32,001 bases of DNA from an uncultured Akkermansia sp. GTDB taxonomy: Bacteria > Verrucomicrobiota > Verrucomicrobiia > Verrucomicrobiales > Akkermansiaceae. Both the position numbers and the translations under genes were made by a program. Below are positions 7,006-16,406 of the stretch, one piece after another. Each line of letters opens with the position of its first letter. Position 1 is the first letter of the stretch. The notes under the pieces were generated by a model that saw only the letters and a program-made list of their open reading frames with translations, ran no database searches and was not told the DNA's origin. The stretch covers positions 1 to 32,001 of the forward strand of contig CANRNS010000015.1 of NCBI GenBank assembly GCA_947632055.1, in the 5' to 3' direction.

Positions 7006-7947
7006 ATGAGCATGGTAAGCACAGAACATTTGTACAAAGAGTATGGGAGAATCATGGCGGTGAGGGATGTGAGTTTTGAGGTGGAGCTGAATGAGATCGC
7101 TGGATTTTTGGGGCCTAACGGAGCGGGCAAGACGACAACAATGAAGATGCTCACGGGGTATTTGCCACCGACCGCCGGCACTGCAAGCATCGCGGGACAT
7201 GATATCATGAAGGAGCCGCTTGAAGCGAGACGTCACATGGGTTACATGCCAGAGAACGTACCGCTCTACGATGACATGCGCGTGTATGAGTACCTGTATT
7301 ACCGGGCCAAACTCAAGGGATTATCGGGAAAATCCGTGCGGCAGCAAGTGGGATATGTTATGGATCGCTGTGGGTTGGAAAGCAAGCGAAAAAGCATGAT
7401 CAACACGCTCTCAAAGGGATACAGGCAACGTGTCGGTTTAGCGGATGCTTTGCTCGGGGAGCCGGAGCTGTTGATTCTCGATGAGCCTACGAACGGATTG
7501 GATCCGAATCAAATTCGCCAAATTCGCGAACTGATACGTTCATTGGCGGAAGAACATACCGTCTTGCTTTCTACTCACATACTCAGTGAAGTGGAAATGA
7601 TATGCAACAAAGTCATTATCATCGACAACGGTGAGATAAAAGCCGCCGATACACCGGAAAACCTGACCCGGGGATTGCGCACGGCCGGACGTGTGTCGAT
7701 AGAATACAAAGGGGAACTGGAAGAAGTAATGCAAGAGCTCTCAGCCATAGCGGCAGTCAAAAAAATTATCCATGAGTGCACCCTGCCCGGCGGTTGGCAA
7801 CGACTCGTGGTTCGGGCAGAGCCCGGCACTGACACGCGGGAAAAAGCTGCCGCTATCATTCAACGTCACAATTATCCCTTGCGCCACATCTCCCGGCACA
7901 TCCCGAGTTTGGAAGACGTGTTTGTTGAGATGACGCGCCACGACTAG
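7006..7947 (+). CDS. ABC transporter ATPase (GldA-like)
   Basis: A 313-residue ATPase. Walker A GPNGAGKT is at 36-43, the signature is LSKGYRQR, and Walker B LLILDEPTNGLDP has Asp159/Glu160. The switch His is in LLSTHILSEVE. The C-terminal 90 residues form the extra domain of ABC-2 type exporters. With the next three genes it forms the ATPase / ABC-2 permease / Gldg-family / DUF4340 module, common in Bacteroidota and Verrucomicrobiota. The module resembles GldA-GldF-GldG of gliding bacteria but is widespread in non-gliders, so the substrate is unknown. A second ATG two codons downstream is possible. Confidence 0.93.
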   Translation: MSMVSTEHLYKEYGRIMAVRDVSFEVELNEIAGFLGPNGAGKTTTMKMLTGYLPPTAGTASIAGHDIMKEPLEARRHMGYMPENVPLYDDMRVYEYLYYRAKLKGLSGKSVRQQVGYVMDRCGLESKRKSMINTLSKGYRQRVGLADALLGEPELLILDEPTNGLDPNQIRQIRELIRSLAEEHTVLLSTHILSEVEMICNKVIIIDNGEIKAADTPENLTRGLRTAGRVSIEYKGELEEVMQELSAIAAVKKIIHECTLPGGWQRLVVRAEPGTDTREKAAAIIQRHNYPLRHISRHIPSLEDVFVEMTRHD

Positions 7948-8005
7948 CCCCCTGCCCCGGAACGCCTCGGAAACAAGCCATACACAAGCTATACAAATTT
8001 TCTCC

Positions 8006-8839
8006 ATGAGCAAGACGGAACACACAAAGAACCCAATCCTCACACGGAACACGAGCTGGCTTTATACACTTAAAACCTTATATTTCCGTGAACTGAGGAT
8101 TTACTTTAGCACGCCTTTCGGCTGGGTGATTATGGCCTGCACCATGGCGCTTCTAGGCATCTGCCTGCAGGCCGTCATTCAAGTGATGTCGTCGGCCACG
8201 GGTGAGAGCGTCATGTATTACATGCTTAACAATATCAACTTCTGGTTTTTTTTCATCTTTCTCTTCCCCCTCATCACGATGCGCAGTTTTGCGGAAGAAG
8301 AACGCCAGGGTACGCTCGAGGGGCTGCTTACGGCGCCTGTCACCACCACGCAGATTATCCTGGGCAAGTATTTAGCAGCCTACACGTTCTACCTGCTGCT
8401 GTGGACACCCATGCTGCTCTATCCTTGGATGAGTCATTTGGCCAACATCTACACGGAGTGGCGGTATAACATTAAAGCCGATGGGGAGATTACCTATCTG
8501 TTGGCGGATTGGATAGGCCCCTACGCCATTCTTTCCCTCAGCGGGACATTTTTCATCGCGGTGGGCTTATTCTGCTCGGCTATGACGCGCAGTCAGATTA
8601 TTGCCGGCATTCTCTGCACGAGCTTCATGATTTCTTACTACTTTCTGGGGCGAGTCACGGAGCTGTGGGGCGAGTTCCCGGCTGCACCCATTTTCCATTA
8701 TATGTCCTGCACCGAGCAGGTAAGTTCTTTCTCGCGCGGGTTGTTGGATACACGCCCCCTTGTGCTCTACCTGAGCTTGGCCGTGCTGACCCTTGCCTGC
8801 GTGAAGCGTGTGGTGGATTACCGACGCTGGACTCGTTGA
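8006..8839 (+). CDS. ABC-2 type permease (GldF-like)
   Basis: A 277-residue inner-membrane protein with about six hydrophobic segments. It begins with the cytoplasmic LYTLKTLYFRELRIYFSTPFGWV segment and carries the family-typical MRSFAEEERQGTLEGLLTAPVTT, a coupling-helix region of ABC-2 permeases. It follows the ATPase by 58 bp and precedes the Gldg-family gene by 25 bp. No Shine-Dalgarno site lies before the ATG. It presumably pairs with the ATPase to form the transporter core; the cargo is unknown. Confidence 0.9.
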   Translation: MSKTEHTKNPILTRNTSWLYTLKTLYFRELRIYFSTPFGWVIMACTMALLGICLQAVIQVMSSATGESVMYYMLNNINFWFFFIFLFPLITMRSFAEEERQGTLEGLLTAPVTTTQIILGKYLAAYTFYLLLWTPMLLYPWMSHLANIYTEWRYNIKADGEITYLLADWIGPYAILSLSGTFFIAVGLFCSAMTRSQIIAGILCTSFMISYYFLGRVTELWGEFPAAPIFHYMSCTEQVSSFSRGLLDTRPLVLYLSLAVLTLACVKRVVDYRRWTR

Positions 8840-8864
8840 TTCCTTTTCCCTTTGAGCTTTAACT

Positions 8865-10394
8865 ATGAGTCACCATCAAACAACGCATATTAATCCTGAG
8901 GCGCAACGTCCCAAAGGTCGGCCTCTGGCCTGGTTCAATTTGATATTGTTACTCATTATTGTGCTGACGTGTAACTATGTCGCCTGCCATGAATATGGCC
9001 GCAAAGATTTGACGGAAGAAGAGCGCTACACCATCTCCGAGCGTACCATGAATGTGCTCAAGAGCCAGCGCATACGCAATCGCGAAACTCCCATCCGCAT
9101 CATTTTTGCCTTCAAAAAATCCACACCGAATTATGCACGTATGTACAGTTTGCTGGAGGAATACGTGCGCCATGGCGGTGGTAAAATTGAGTTAGAGTGC
9201 TTCGACCCCATACGCCAGCCCAACCGCGCGCGCGAAATCTCTCAAATTTACGGTGTGGACTTTAAGCAGGATCTCTGTGTGATCGATGCCCGAAAAGATC
9301 CCTCGATCTCCATTAAAACTTTTGAGGAAGAAAAGGGGGATCGTAAACATGTGCGCATCCGCCCAGGCACTTCCTTTGTCAAATACGAAACCTTGCCGGA
9401 TGAAAGTCGCCGAGCCGTTGCATTGATGATGGATGAAGTTGTCTGCTCAGCCATCACGGAGGCGGTGGAGGGCGACATGCGCCACATGTATGTGGTGGAG
9501 GGCAAGGGCGGTGTGTCCCGTGATGATCAGAGCTTGCTGGAAAACATAGGTCGCATCGTTTCCTCGCTCAACGTGCAACTTTCCTGGGCCAACTTAGATG
9601 GCATGGAAGCTCTGCCAAACAATGCGGAAGGACTCATCATCGTATCTCCTCAAGTCGACTTCACGGATGATGAACTGCGGGTGGTGCGCGAGTTCTGGGA
9701 AAGAGAAAACGGCAGACGCTGTATTTTTGTTGCTTTGGACCCTACCAATACGCGTTTACCCCGCCTCTACCGCTTTCTGCGTGAGCAAGGGATACGCCCG
9801 AACTGCGACCGAGTTCTGTTGCGCGATCGCAAACGGGCGTATTACGACATCTCCGCCGTCTTTCCCAAAGGACTGAATTGCACCAAAAAATTCTGGAACA
9901 GCACGACGCATGTGGAAGGACAGTCCATGTCCTTTACCTTGGAGCACGGAGATGAAAATGAAGCCACAATGCGGAAGCTTACCACTTATCCTGTGCTCAT
10001 GAGCACACACGATTATTATGGGGAAACCCGTACCATGCTCGAACCTAGCTTTGATCCTCGGGAAGACAACCCCGGTCCGCTCTGCTTGGGCGCGGTCACT
10101 ACCAAGGGCAGCATGCGTGCGGCAAATGATATGAGCACCCTGCTGGTGTTAGGCAATGTAGATATATTGCTGCGCAGTAACGCGCGCACGGAGCAGCAAG
10201 ACTATCTCCATACTTTATGGGCGTGGATGAGCAACCGCCCCGAATACGGTGGCAAGAGTGCCAATCAGGATCTCACGATGAAAATTGATCTCAACCGGCA
10301 CTCTCGCAGTGCGCTGGAATGTCTCACCCTGCTGGTGATGCCCTTGCTAGCTCTCCTCATTGCGCTGGTGATATGGCAAACTCGCCGCCACTGA
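8865..10394 (+). CDS. Gldg-family auxiliary protein of an ABC transporter
   Basis: A 509-residue protein with one N-terminal membrane segment (about 23-41, LAWFNLILLLIIVLTCNYV) and a C-terminal one (about 484-504). A large periplasmic domain lies between them. The opening YTISERTMNVLKSQ and the region PIRIIFAF..YARMYSLLEEY match the ABC_transp_aux/GldG pattern. LEGLIIVSP..DFTDDELRVVREFW-type sequence follows, as in proteins of that group. It sits directly between the permease and the DUF4340 gene, the expected order. It probably forms the periplasmic part of the complex; no catalytic motif is visible. Confidence 0.88.
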   Translation: MSHHQTTHINPEAQRPKGRPLAWFNLILLLIIVLTCNYVACHEYGRKDLTEEERYTISERTMNVLKSQRIRNRETPIRIIFAFKKSTPNYARMYSLLEEYVRHGGGKIELECFDPIRQPNRAREISQIYGVDFKQDLCVIDARKDPSISIKTFEEEKGDRKHVRIRPGTSFVKYETLPDESRRAVALMMDEVVCSAITEAVEGDMRHMYVVEGKGGVSRDDQSLLENIGRIVSSLNVQLSWANLDGMEALPNNAEGLIIVSPQVDFTDDELRVVREFWERENGRRCIFVALDPTNTRLPRLYRFLREQGIRPNCDRVLLRDRKRAYYDISAVFPKGLNCTKKFWNSTTHVEGQSMSFTLEHGDENEATMRKLTTYPVLMSTHDYYGETRTMLEPSFDPREDNPGPLCLGAVTTKGSMRAANDMSTLLVLGNVDILLRSNARTEQQDYLHTLWAWMSNRPEYGGKSANQDLTMKIDLNRHSRSALECLTLLVMPLLALLIALVIWQTRRH

Positions 10395-10427
10395 AGCTCT
10401 ACCCTACCCTTCCCTTTCGGCCGTTCC

Positions 10428-12689
10428 ATGAAAAAAGCTCTGCTCACCATCTTCCTGCTCATTCTCGCTTTGCTGGGCGTGGCTGCGTCTGTCTTGCTTT
10501 TTGTGGATGGGAGTTTGGCACGGTTGACAGGTTGGTACCATTTTCAACCCGGCATGTCGCTTTTTCCACCGGAAAACCTCAACCACATGGACGAGGTGAG
10601 TTGGATGCGCATCAGCGATCTACACGATACCATAGAATGCAAGCGGACAGACGATGGCACGTGGTGGGTTATGACTCCGTTTCGTGATCGCATGGCCCCG
10701 GAAGCCGTGGAGGCCATCCTCTCCTTTGCCGTGCAGGCTCGCTTGGTGGACACCCTGCCCCTCAACCGCACGACGCGCGCAAGCATGCGCGAGTTTGGCG
10801 TAGAGACATCCCCGCACACCATCACGCTCAAAAAAAACGTCGGGAAGCACGACATGACAACCCTCGCGCGTTTTACCTTGGGCAGCGCTTCTCCATGGTT
10901 GTCCGATGCGGGGGATGGCGAACACCTTCTGCCCACCACTTATCTGCGCACCGATTTTTACGGACGGGACAAACGCATTCATGTCGTGAGCGGTAACATC
11001 CTCTCCATCTTCCGGAACGGGTTGCAAGGACTTCGGGATGCTCACCCCTTGCATATCAAGTCTGATAGCGTACTGGAGATCGAGGTATTGCGCCATGATG
11101 AGCCCGAAAGTTCGGCAAAGAAACTGAAAATGACGCGAGCGAGCGCGCAGAGCCACTGGTCAATTGTTTCTCCAACGCTCACCGAGGCCGATGAGGAAAA
11201 GGCGGAGATGTTGCTTGCATTGCTTGATCGACTGCGTGCTGTGCGTATTGAAGAGGTCGGAGACGTGCGGCTTCCTCCGGAACCGATGCTCACTCTGACG
11301 CTCACGTTGGAAAATGGCGAGAAAGAGGAACTGCGTGTTTATAAACCTTTCTCTTCGTCATCAGATGGTCAACAGCTCTGCTATGCTACGACGGCTGATC
11401 GCCCGGTCGTATTTACTCTGCCCGTGGAGCCCCGAATGCACCGCAGTGGAGGCTACGCCAAACTCGTCAACGAGATACTTTCTTTACCAGTATTGCCTGC
11501 CAGCGTGCAGACCCAGGTTCAAAATTCGATCAATTGGGTGTACTGGGATGATCTTCCGATAACGCTCTCCGATTTGCGCTCCAAGCGTTTTTCTCACATT
11601 GCGCAAAAGGATATTGATAAAGTGCTCGTCCGTTCTGTGTTCTCGCCTTACCCCCTGATCTTGCGTTTGATTCCAGGAGATCAGGAAGGGCAAACAAAAG
11701 ATGTGTGGATGTTTTCGGTCGCCGGCCGCCCGTTTGAAGAGGCCGACGAGGAGGTTGTGTCGACTTTCCTCAATGGATTGGGCAGCATACCTGTTCTCGA
11801 CTTTCTGCATGACCTCAAGCCTGACGATTCTCCGTTAGAGTCAGAACGCAAGTTTGGACTCATGCAACCGGATTACCTGATGCTTGTCCAACCTCGGGAG
11901 TGTGCAGTGCGCGCCGTTCTGTTTGGCGAGGATTTGCCTTTGGTGCGTGACCGAGCGCCGCGCATATTCCGCATGAAACGCCAGCGCGCAGGAAACGACA
12001 TCTACTGGGCGGGCATGGAGCAAAACACCTTCTGTGTTTACAAACTGAGTCCAAAACTCATGAAGCTCTTTTCCTTTTCTCCGGAAAGTTGGCGCAAGCG
12101 CAATTTGACTCAATTCCCCATCTCGGCTCTGCGCACCCTTTCCCTCCACTACATGAAGACCCCCTTGGTGCTGCACTATGACTACATAGGCGAAGAGTGG
12201 ACAGGAACGCTCGGGACAGAAGATGTCACCCCGCGTATTAATCCTCACCGCACCAACCACTTTGTGCACCACCTGCAACAAATGCGCGTGAGAAGTTGGT
12301 TGCCGAAGACGGACGAAGATGCGCTCGCTGCGCTGAAAGACCCCGTTTTTACTATTCAACTGCAGCTCGAAATTACCGATTATTCAGATTTGGAGAGTAT
12401 TGTGATGGATGCTGCACAGCAGGGGGATGCAGCATCTGATCGCCTGATCCCGCCCACGATGGAGGAAGTGCGCGATATGCTTACCGAAAAGAATGAGACG
12501 GACGCTGCCTTTCGTAAAATTGCCACCGGTGAACGTAAGGTCGAAAAGCGCAGTGTGACCATTGAAGTGGCGCCCTCGGATTCCTCCGACAAAAAGCCGA
12601 TTTTCTACGGCAGAATTCGCGAAAATGGCAGACTCTTTACCTTGAGCTATGAGGATGCGCAAAGCCTGGATGGTCAACTTCTAGATTAA
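10428..12689 (+). CDS. DUF4340-domain protein of the Gld-like cluster
   Basis: A 753-residue protein anchored by one N-terminal membrane segment (KKALLTIFLLILALLGVAASVLLFV, about 2-26). A long soluble, presumably periplasmic, part of repeating beta-rich DUF4340-like units follows. Recognisable are segments such as CKRTDDGTWWVMTPF and ITLKKNVGKHDMTTLARFTLG. Position after a Gldg-family gene is the standard context for DUF4340 proteins. The role is unknown; it may be the outward-facing partner of the transporter. It ends 4 bp before the fucosidase start, so that gene is probably cotranscribed. Confidence 0.85.
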   Translation: MKKALLTIFLLILALLGVAASVLLFVDGSLARLTGWYHFQPGMSLFPPENLNHMDEVSWMRISDLHDTIECKRTDDGTWWVMTPFRDRMAPEAVEAILSFAVQARLVDTLPLNRTTRASMREFGVETSPHTITLKKNVGKHDMTTLARFTLGSASPWLSDAGDGEHLLPTTYLRTDFYGRDKRIHVVSGNILSIFRNGLQGLRDAHPLHIKSDSVLEIEVLRHDEPESSAKKLKMTRASAQSHWSIVSPTLTEADEEKAEMLLALLDRLRAVRIEEVGDVRLPPEPMLTLTLTLENGEKEELRVYKPFSSSSDGQQLCYATTADRPVVFTLPVEPRMHRSGGYAKLVNEILSLPVLPASVQTQVQNSINWVYWDDLPITLSDLRSKRFSHIAQKDIDKVLVRSVFSPYPLILRLIPGDQEGQTKDVWMFSVAGRPFEEADEEVVSTFLNGLGSIPVLDFLHDLKPDDSPLESERKFGLMQPDYLMLVQPRECAVRAVLFGEDLPLVRDRAPRIFRMKRQRAGNDIYWAGMEQNTFCVYKLSPKLMKLFSFSPESWRKRNLTQFPISALRTLSLHYMKTPLVLHYDYIGEEWTGTLGTEDVTPRINPHRTNHFVHHLQQMRVRSWLPKTDEDALAALKDPVFTIQLQLEITDYSDLESIVMDAAQQGDAASDRLIPPTMEEVRDMLTEKNETDAAFRKIATGERKVEKRSVTIEVAPSDSSDKKPIFYGRIRENGRLFTLSYEDAQSLDGQLLD

Positions 12690-12693
12690 ACTT

Positions 12694-14571
12694 ATGATGA
12701 AAATTGATTTACGATCCTTTTGTCGAAGGCTATGCGCAATTGCCACGGCCGCGTGTTCTTTGGCAAGCGGCGCTCCCGCTCCGTCCGCTCCTGCCCCATG
12801 CGGAGCTGTACCCACGAAACAGCAGATCAAGTGGTTGCGTATGGAATGGTACGCTTTTGTGCATTTCGGCATCAATACCTTTACCGGCAAAGAATGGGGG
12901 TACGGCAACGAAGATCCAAGCCTTTTTTCTCCTTCCGATTTCGATGCAGAATTGACTGTAAAGGCTTTCAAGCAAGCCGGTATGACGGGGATGATTTACA
13001 CGGCAAAGCATCACGATGGTTTCTGCCTGTGGCCCACCAAAACGACAAAGCACAACATTACCAAATCACCATGGCGTTATGGCAAGGGAGATGTCGTGGC
13101 TGAGTTTTCAAAGGCCTGCAAAAAATACGGCCTTCAATTTGGCACTTATCTTTCTCCGTGGGATCGAAACAATGCCGATTATGGTAAACCTGGTTATTTA
13201 AAGGTTTATGAAAAGCAAATACGTGAGCTTCTCACCCATTACGGTCCCATTTTCGAAATTTGGTTTGATGGAGCCAATGGCGGAGATGGCTACTATGGGG
13301 GCGCTAAAGAAGTTCGTAAGATTGGAGGAGAAAATTATTATAATTTTCCGCGCATCGTGAAGCTCATTCGCACTTTGCAGCCGGATTGCATCATTTGGGG
13401 CGCTGACAGAAATGGAGATGTACAATGGGGTGGATCGGAACGAGGCTTCGTAAAATACCCCTGCTGGAATCTGATCAACATGGATTCGCCGCGTGAAAAA
13501 TGGATATCTTTAGAAGCCGACACCACCATTAATCATGCAGGGTGGTTTTGGCACGAAGGCCAATCTTCCAAGGTCAAATCCCCTGGACAACTCATGAAAG
13601 TGTACATGGAGAGTGTGGGGCGAGGCGCTAACCTTATCCTCAATGTGGCTCTCAATAAGAAAGGTCAACCGGATAGCGCTGATCTGGCAGCTCTCCGTGC
13701 TTTCGGAGAAATGCGCCGCCGCCTTCTGGCGAAAGACTACGCGCTCGGTGCGAATGCAACGGCGAGTGAAGTGCGCGGAAATGCAGAACAATTCTCCGCG
13801 GCAAAAGTGACCGATGGAGATATAGAGACCTACTGGTGCCCAGAGGATAAAACAATAAAAAATTGCTGGGTCGAAATTAAGTTGAATGAGCCAACGACTT
13901 TTGATGTGGTGCGGTTGCGTGAGCAGATACGCCTTGGACAGCGAGTCAAAAAATTCCGCATCGAAGCCTTTGTTAATGGCGACTGGCAGTGTATTGATGA
14001 TTCTGGAGAAACCATTGGCAACCAGGTGCTGCGCCACCTCAGCCAACCGGTGACAACCGATCGTGTTCGCCTGACTATTTTGGATGCGCGAGCCTGCCCT
14101 TGCATAAGTGAGATTTCCCTGCTCCGCTATCCGGATGAAATTCCCCCGGAGACTGGTACGCCTGCCGCTACTTCGGGAGAGGGGAACTACCTGCCGACGG
14201 GTAAGTGGACGAGCACGATGAAAACTGCCAAAAACGCTTGGGATGGCGATGAGTCCACGTACTGGCAAAGCACGAAAAAGAAACTGGTGATTGATTTGGG
14301 CGAAGAATGCCAATTTTCTGGTTTTTGCTATCTCCCCAAGCAAAATAATGATTATAACTCCATGACAGATCGTTATGTCTTTGAAATCAGCATGGACGGC
14401 ACGAAGTGGAAAGAAGTTGCTTCCGGAGAGTTCCCGAACATTCGCGCCAATCCCATTCTGCAGACCATTGCCTTTCCACAGCCCGTCCAGGCTCGTTTTG
14501 TACGCTTTACTGGTACATCTGCCTTAGAGGGTAGCGGGGCCTCTGCGGCGGAATTGAATTTGATTCATTAG
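12694..14571 (+). CDS. Secreted alpha-L-fucosidase (GH29) with two F5/8-type C domains
   Basis: A 625-residue exported glycosidase. A signal peptide (about 1-26, SFCRRLCAIATAACSLASGA) precedes a GH29 catalytic domain (about 45-350). Typical motifs are WYAFVHFGINTFTG, TAKHHDGFCLWPTK and IFEIWFDGANGGDG, whose Asp at about 192 is the expected nucleophile. Two discoidin/F5/8C carbohydrate-binding modules follow (about 352-485 and 495-622), each with the DGD..TYW core. The layout matches GH29 enzymes that release fucose from host glycans and mucins. The general acid/base was not assigned. It abuts the DUF4340 gene (4 bp) and precedes prmA by 7 bp, an unusual operon neighbour for either. Confidence 0.93.
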   Translation: MMKIDLRSFCRRLCAIATAACSLASGAPAPSAPAPCGAVPTKQQIKWLRMEWYAFVHFGINTFTGKEWGYGNEDPSLFSPSDFDAELTVKAFKQAGMTGMIYTAKHHDGFCLWPTKTTKHNITKSPWRYGKGDVVAEFSKACKKYGLQFGTYLSPWDRNNADYGKPGYLKVYEKQIRELLTHYGPIFEIWFDGANGGDGYYGGAKEVRKIGGENYYNFPRIVKLIRTLQPDCIIWGADRNGDVQWGGSERGFVKYPCWNLINMDSPREKWISLEADTTINHAGWFWHEGQSSKVKSPGQLMKVYMESVGRGANLILNVALNKKGQPDSADLAALRAFGEMRRRLLAKDYALGANATASEVRGNAEQFSAAKVTDGDIETYWCPEDKTIKNCWVEIKLNEPTTFDVVRLREQIRLGQRVKKFRIEAFVNGDWQCIDDSGETIGNQVLRHLSQPVTTDRVRLTILDARACPCISEISLLRYPDEIPPETGTPAATSGEGNYLPTGKWTSTMKTAKNAWDGDESTYWQSTKKKLVIDLGEECQFSGFCYLPKQNNDYNSMTDRYVFEISMDGTKWKEVASGEFPNIRANPILQTIAFPQPVQARFVRFTGTSALEGSGASAAELNLIH

Positions 14572-14578
14572 CTTTGTC

Positions 14579-15433
14579 GTGTGGATTTGGAAGAAAAAGA
14601 TAGCGCAAAAAGATGAAGCGTGGTGGGTGCAGCAGCTCGCCGGAGTGAGTAATGTGGTCTATACGGCCGTGCCTGCTTCGAGTTGCTTGATGGCGGAATG
14701 TTATTGCGACCACGTGGCAGAAGCAGCGGTCCTTCTCTCGGCTTTTGGCGGTGAAATGAGTGAACTTCGGGATAGGGATTGGGTGGCGGCCACGGCGCCG
14801 GAACACACCCCTCCCCTCATCATCCGTAATCGCCTGGTCGTAGTCTCCTCCCCTGCTCTCGTTCTGCCCATGCAGCAACGCTATCCCGGGCGACAAGTGC
14901 TCTGCTTCCCGGCAGAAAGGGCTTTCGGCACCGGGAATCACGGCACCACAGCCACTTGCCTGCGCATGCTGTGCGATGAGGCTCGTGTGCGGCGTGGGCA
15001 AAACTGGCGAATTATCGATGTGGGCTGTGGCACAGGAATCTTGGGACTGGCAGCTGTGCGCCTCGGCGCACAGCATGCCCTTTGCTTTGATGATGACGCC
15101 TCGGCTGTAGAAGTGGCTCAGCGCAATATGCTGCGCAACGGAGCGTCTCGTAATATACGTGTTTTCCACGCGGATGTCTTTGAATGGAAGCCGGATGAAT
15201 CTGAACGTGCCGAGGTGGTTGTAGCTAACCTTTTTTCCGGTCTCTTGCAACGCGCATTCCCGCACTTGCGTTCATACCTGACGCCAACTGCCGGAGGCGC
15301 ACTCATCGTGTCGGGCGTTTTGCGAGAGCAGGAAGATGACACCCTCCTAGCCGCTCAGCAAGCCGGATTTTCCTTGCTTCGGCGCACGGTCTGTGGTAAG
15401 TGGGTATCTATGAAATTGACGCTGCCAGCATGA
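14579..15433 (+). CDS. prmA: Ribosomal protein L11 methyltransferase
   Basis: A 284-residue SAM-dependent methyltransferase starting at a GTG 7 bp after the fucosidase stop. The PrmA marker AFGTGNHGTTATCLRML (FGTG at 116-119) is followed by the SAM loop IIDVGCGTGILGLAA. An acidic ribose-binding residue in LCFDDDASAVEVA and VVANLFSGLL, the usual N-x-L-F motif, come next. The family methylates lysines and the N-terminus of ribosomal protein L11. The N-terminal substrate domain is poorly conserved. Its TGA overlaps the ATG of tsaB (ATGA, 15430-15433), so the two are translationally coupled. Confidence 0.88.
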   Translation: MWIWKKKIAQKDEAWWVQQLAGVSNVVYTAVPASSCLMAECYCDHVAEAAVLLSAFGGEMSELRDRDWVAATAPEHTPPLIIRNRLVVVSSPALVLPMQQRYPGRQVLCFPAERAFGTGNHGTTATCLRMLCDEARVRRGQNWRIIDVGCGTGILGLAAVRLGAQHALCFDDDASAVEVAQRNMLRNGASRNIRVFHADVFEWKPDESERAEVVVANLFSGLLQRAFPHLRSYLTPTAGGALIVSGVLREQEDDTLLAAQQAGFSLLRRTVCGKWVSMKLTLPA

Positions 15434-16059
15434 GTATTCTCGCGATCGAGTGTTCTGTGGCACACGCCTCGCTGGCTCTGCATGGCTCTACCGCTATGCA
15501 GAGCAACTGGACTGCTCTGAGAAATCATGATGCCTTTCTTTTTCCTGCTCTGCAGGAGGCGTTGCGCGCTCTCAAGGGTGATCCGCTCGAGTTCATCTTA
15601 GTGGGGGCCGGACCCGGGAGTTACGGCGGTGTACGCGTGGCTCTTGCCGCAGCGGAGGGGCTTGCGCTCGTGCGTGGGGCGCGCGTAGTTGCTCTATGCT
15701 CGTGGGAGCCCATATCCGCAGCGACTGGTTGCAGCGTGCTCTCAGATGCGAAGCGGGGAGGCTGGGCGCTGCGCACTCCTGATGGCGAGCTGCATGTGCT
15801 CAGCACGCAAGAGGTACTCGACCGCATCCGAGAAGGAGAGGATATTCGCAGTATTGAATCCGTTGAGACCTTGGCAAAAGCTGACATTCATTTGCGATAT
15901 GCCGGGTTAGTGCCTTCCGCGCAGGCTCTTATTGACTACTGGCTTGGACTTCCCATCGCCGAACGACAAAAATTGGCACTTTTGCCCGCGCAACCCATCT
16001 ATGTGCGTCCCCCTCACATCACCAATTCCACTCATCGACCGTGGGAAATTAGAAAATGA
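15430..16059 (+). CDS. tsaB: tRNA threonylcarbamoyladenosine biosynthesis protein TsaB
   Basis: I start at ATG 15430 (MSILAIECSVAHASLALHG), overlapping the prmA stop. The longer ORF from 15400 lies wholly inside prmA. The 209-residue protein has the ASKHA-fold opening SILAIECS and the marker GAGPGSYGGVRVALAAAEGLAL (family consensus GPGSFTGLR). The C-terminal half is divergent, as usual for TsaB. TsaB dimerises with TsaD and supports t6A37 modification of ANN-decoding tRNAs. Its 3' end overlaps the next gene by 4 bp. Confidence 0.9.
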   Translation: MSILAIECSVAHASLALHGSTAMQSNWTALRNHDAFLFPALQEALRALKGDPLEFILVGAGPGSYGGVRVALAAAEGLALVRGARVVALCSWEPISAATGCSVLSDAKRGGWALRTPDGELHVLSTQEVLDRIREGEDIRSIESVETLAKADIHLRYAGLVPSAQALIDYWLGLPIAERQKLALLPAQPIYVRPPHITNSTHRPWEIRK

Positions 16060-16406
16060 GCTTATCTGTCCCTTCAACAGCCGAACACCATTGCCGCCGC
16101 TGCGGGGCCTGCTGCCGGTGGGAGGGCGATGTGTGCCTCACGCAGGCTGATGTGCAAGCTATTAGCTCATATCTGCACATGACCGAGGAGAACTTTATCA
16201 ACACTTGTTGTCGGTTACAGCGTAACAGACAAGGTCTATCTCTCATGGATGCCGCCGATGGCGCTTGCTGCATGCTGGGGGAGGACAATATTTGCACCAT
16301 TCAGCCTGTCAAACCACAGCAGTGCCGTGATTTCCCCCAGCGTTGGAACTTTCCCGGCTGGGAGCAACGCTGTCCCGCCGCCAAGGAAGGAGGCGAAACA
16401 TGCTGA
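16056..16406 (+). CDS. YkgJ-family cysteine cluster protein
   Basis: A 116-residue protein with the cluster HCRRCGACCRWEGDVCLT near the N-terminus (CxxCxxCC), a later GACCML and CTIQPVKPQQCRDFP. This is the standard YkgJ (zinc/iron-chelating, formerly UPF0153) arrangement. The role is unknown; a metal-binding maturation or redox function is usually proposed. It overlaps tsaB by 4 bp upstream and the large ABC gene by 7 bp downstream. This tight packing supports coexpression. Confidence 0.88.
   Translation: MSLSVPSTAEHHCRRCGACCRWEGDVCLTQADVQAISSYLHMTEENFINTCCRLQRNRQGLSLMDAADGACCMLGEDNICTIQPVKPQQCRDFPQRWNFPGWEQRCPAAKEGGETC

Noticed and set aside
6712-7236. 174-residue minus-strand ORF in the divergent gap
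   Set aside because: It covers both promoters and the start of the ABC ATPase gene; there are no family motifs.
13510-14343. 277-residue minus-strand ORF
   Set aside because: It is antisense to the fucosidase carbohydrate-binding region.
16343-16399. Upstream start of the large ABC gene
   Set aside because: It lies inside ykgJ and has no ribosome-binding site, while ATG 16400 has AAGGAAGGAGG just before it.
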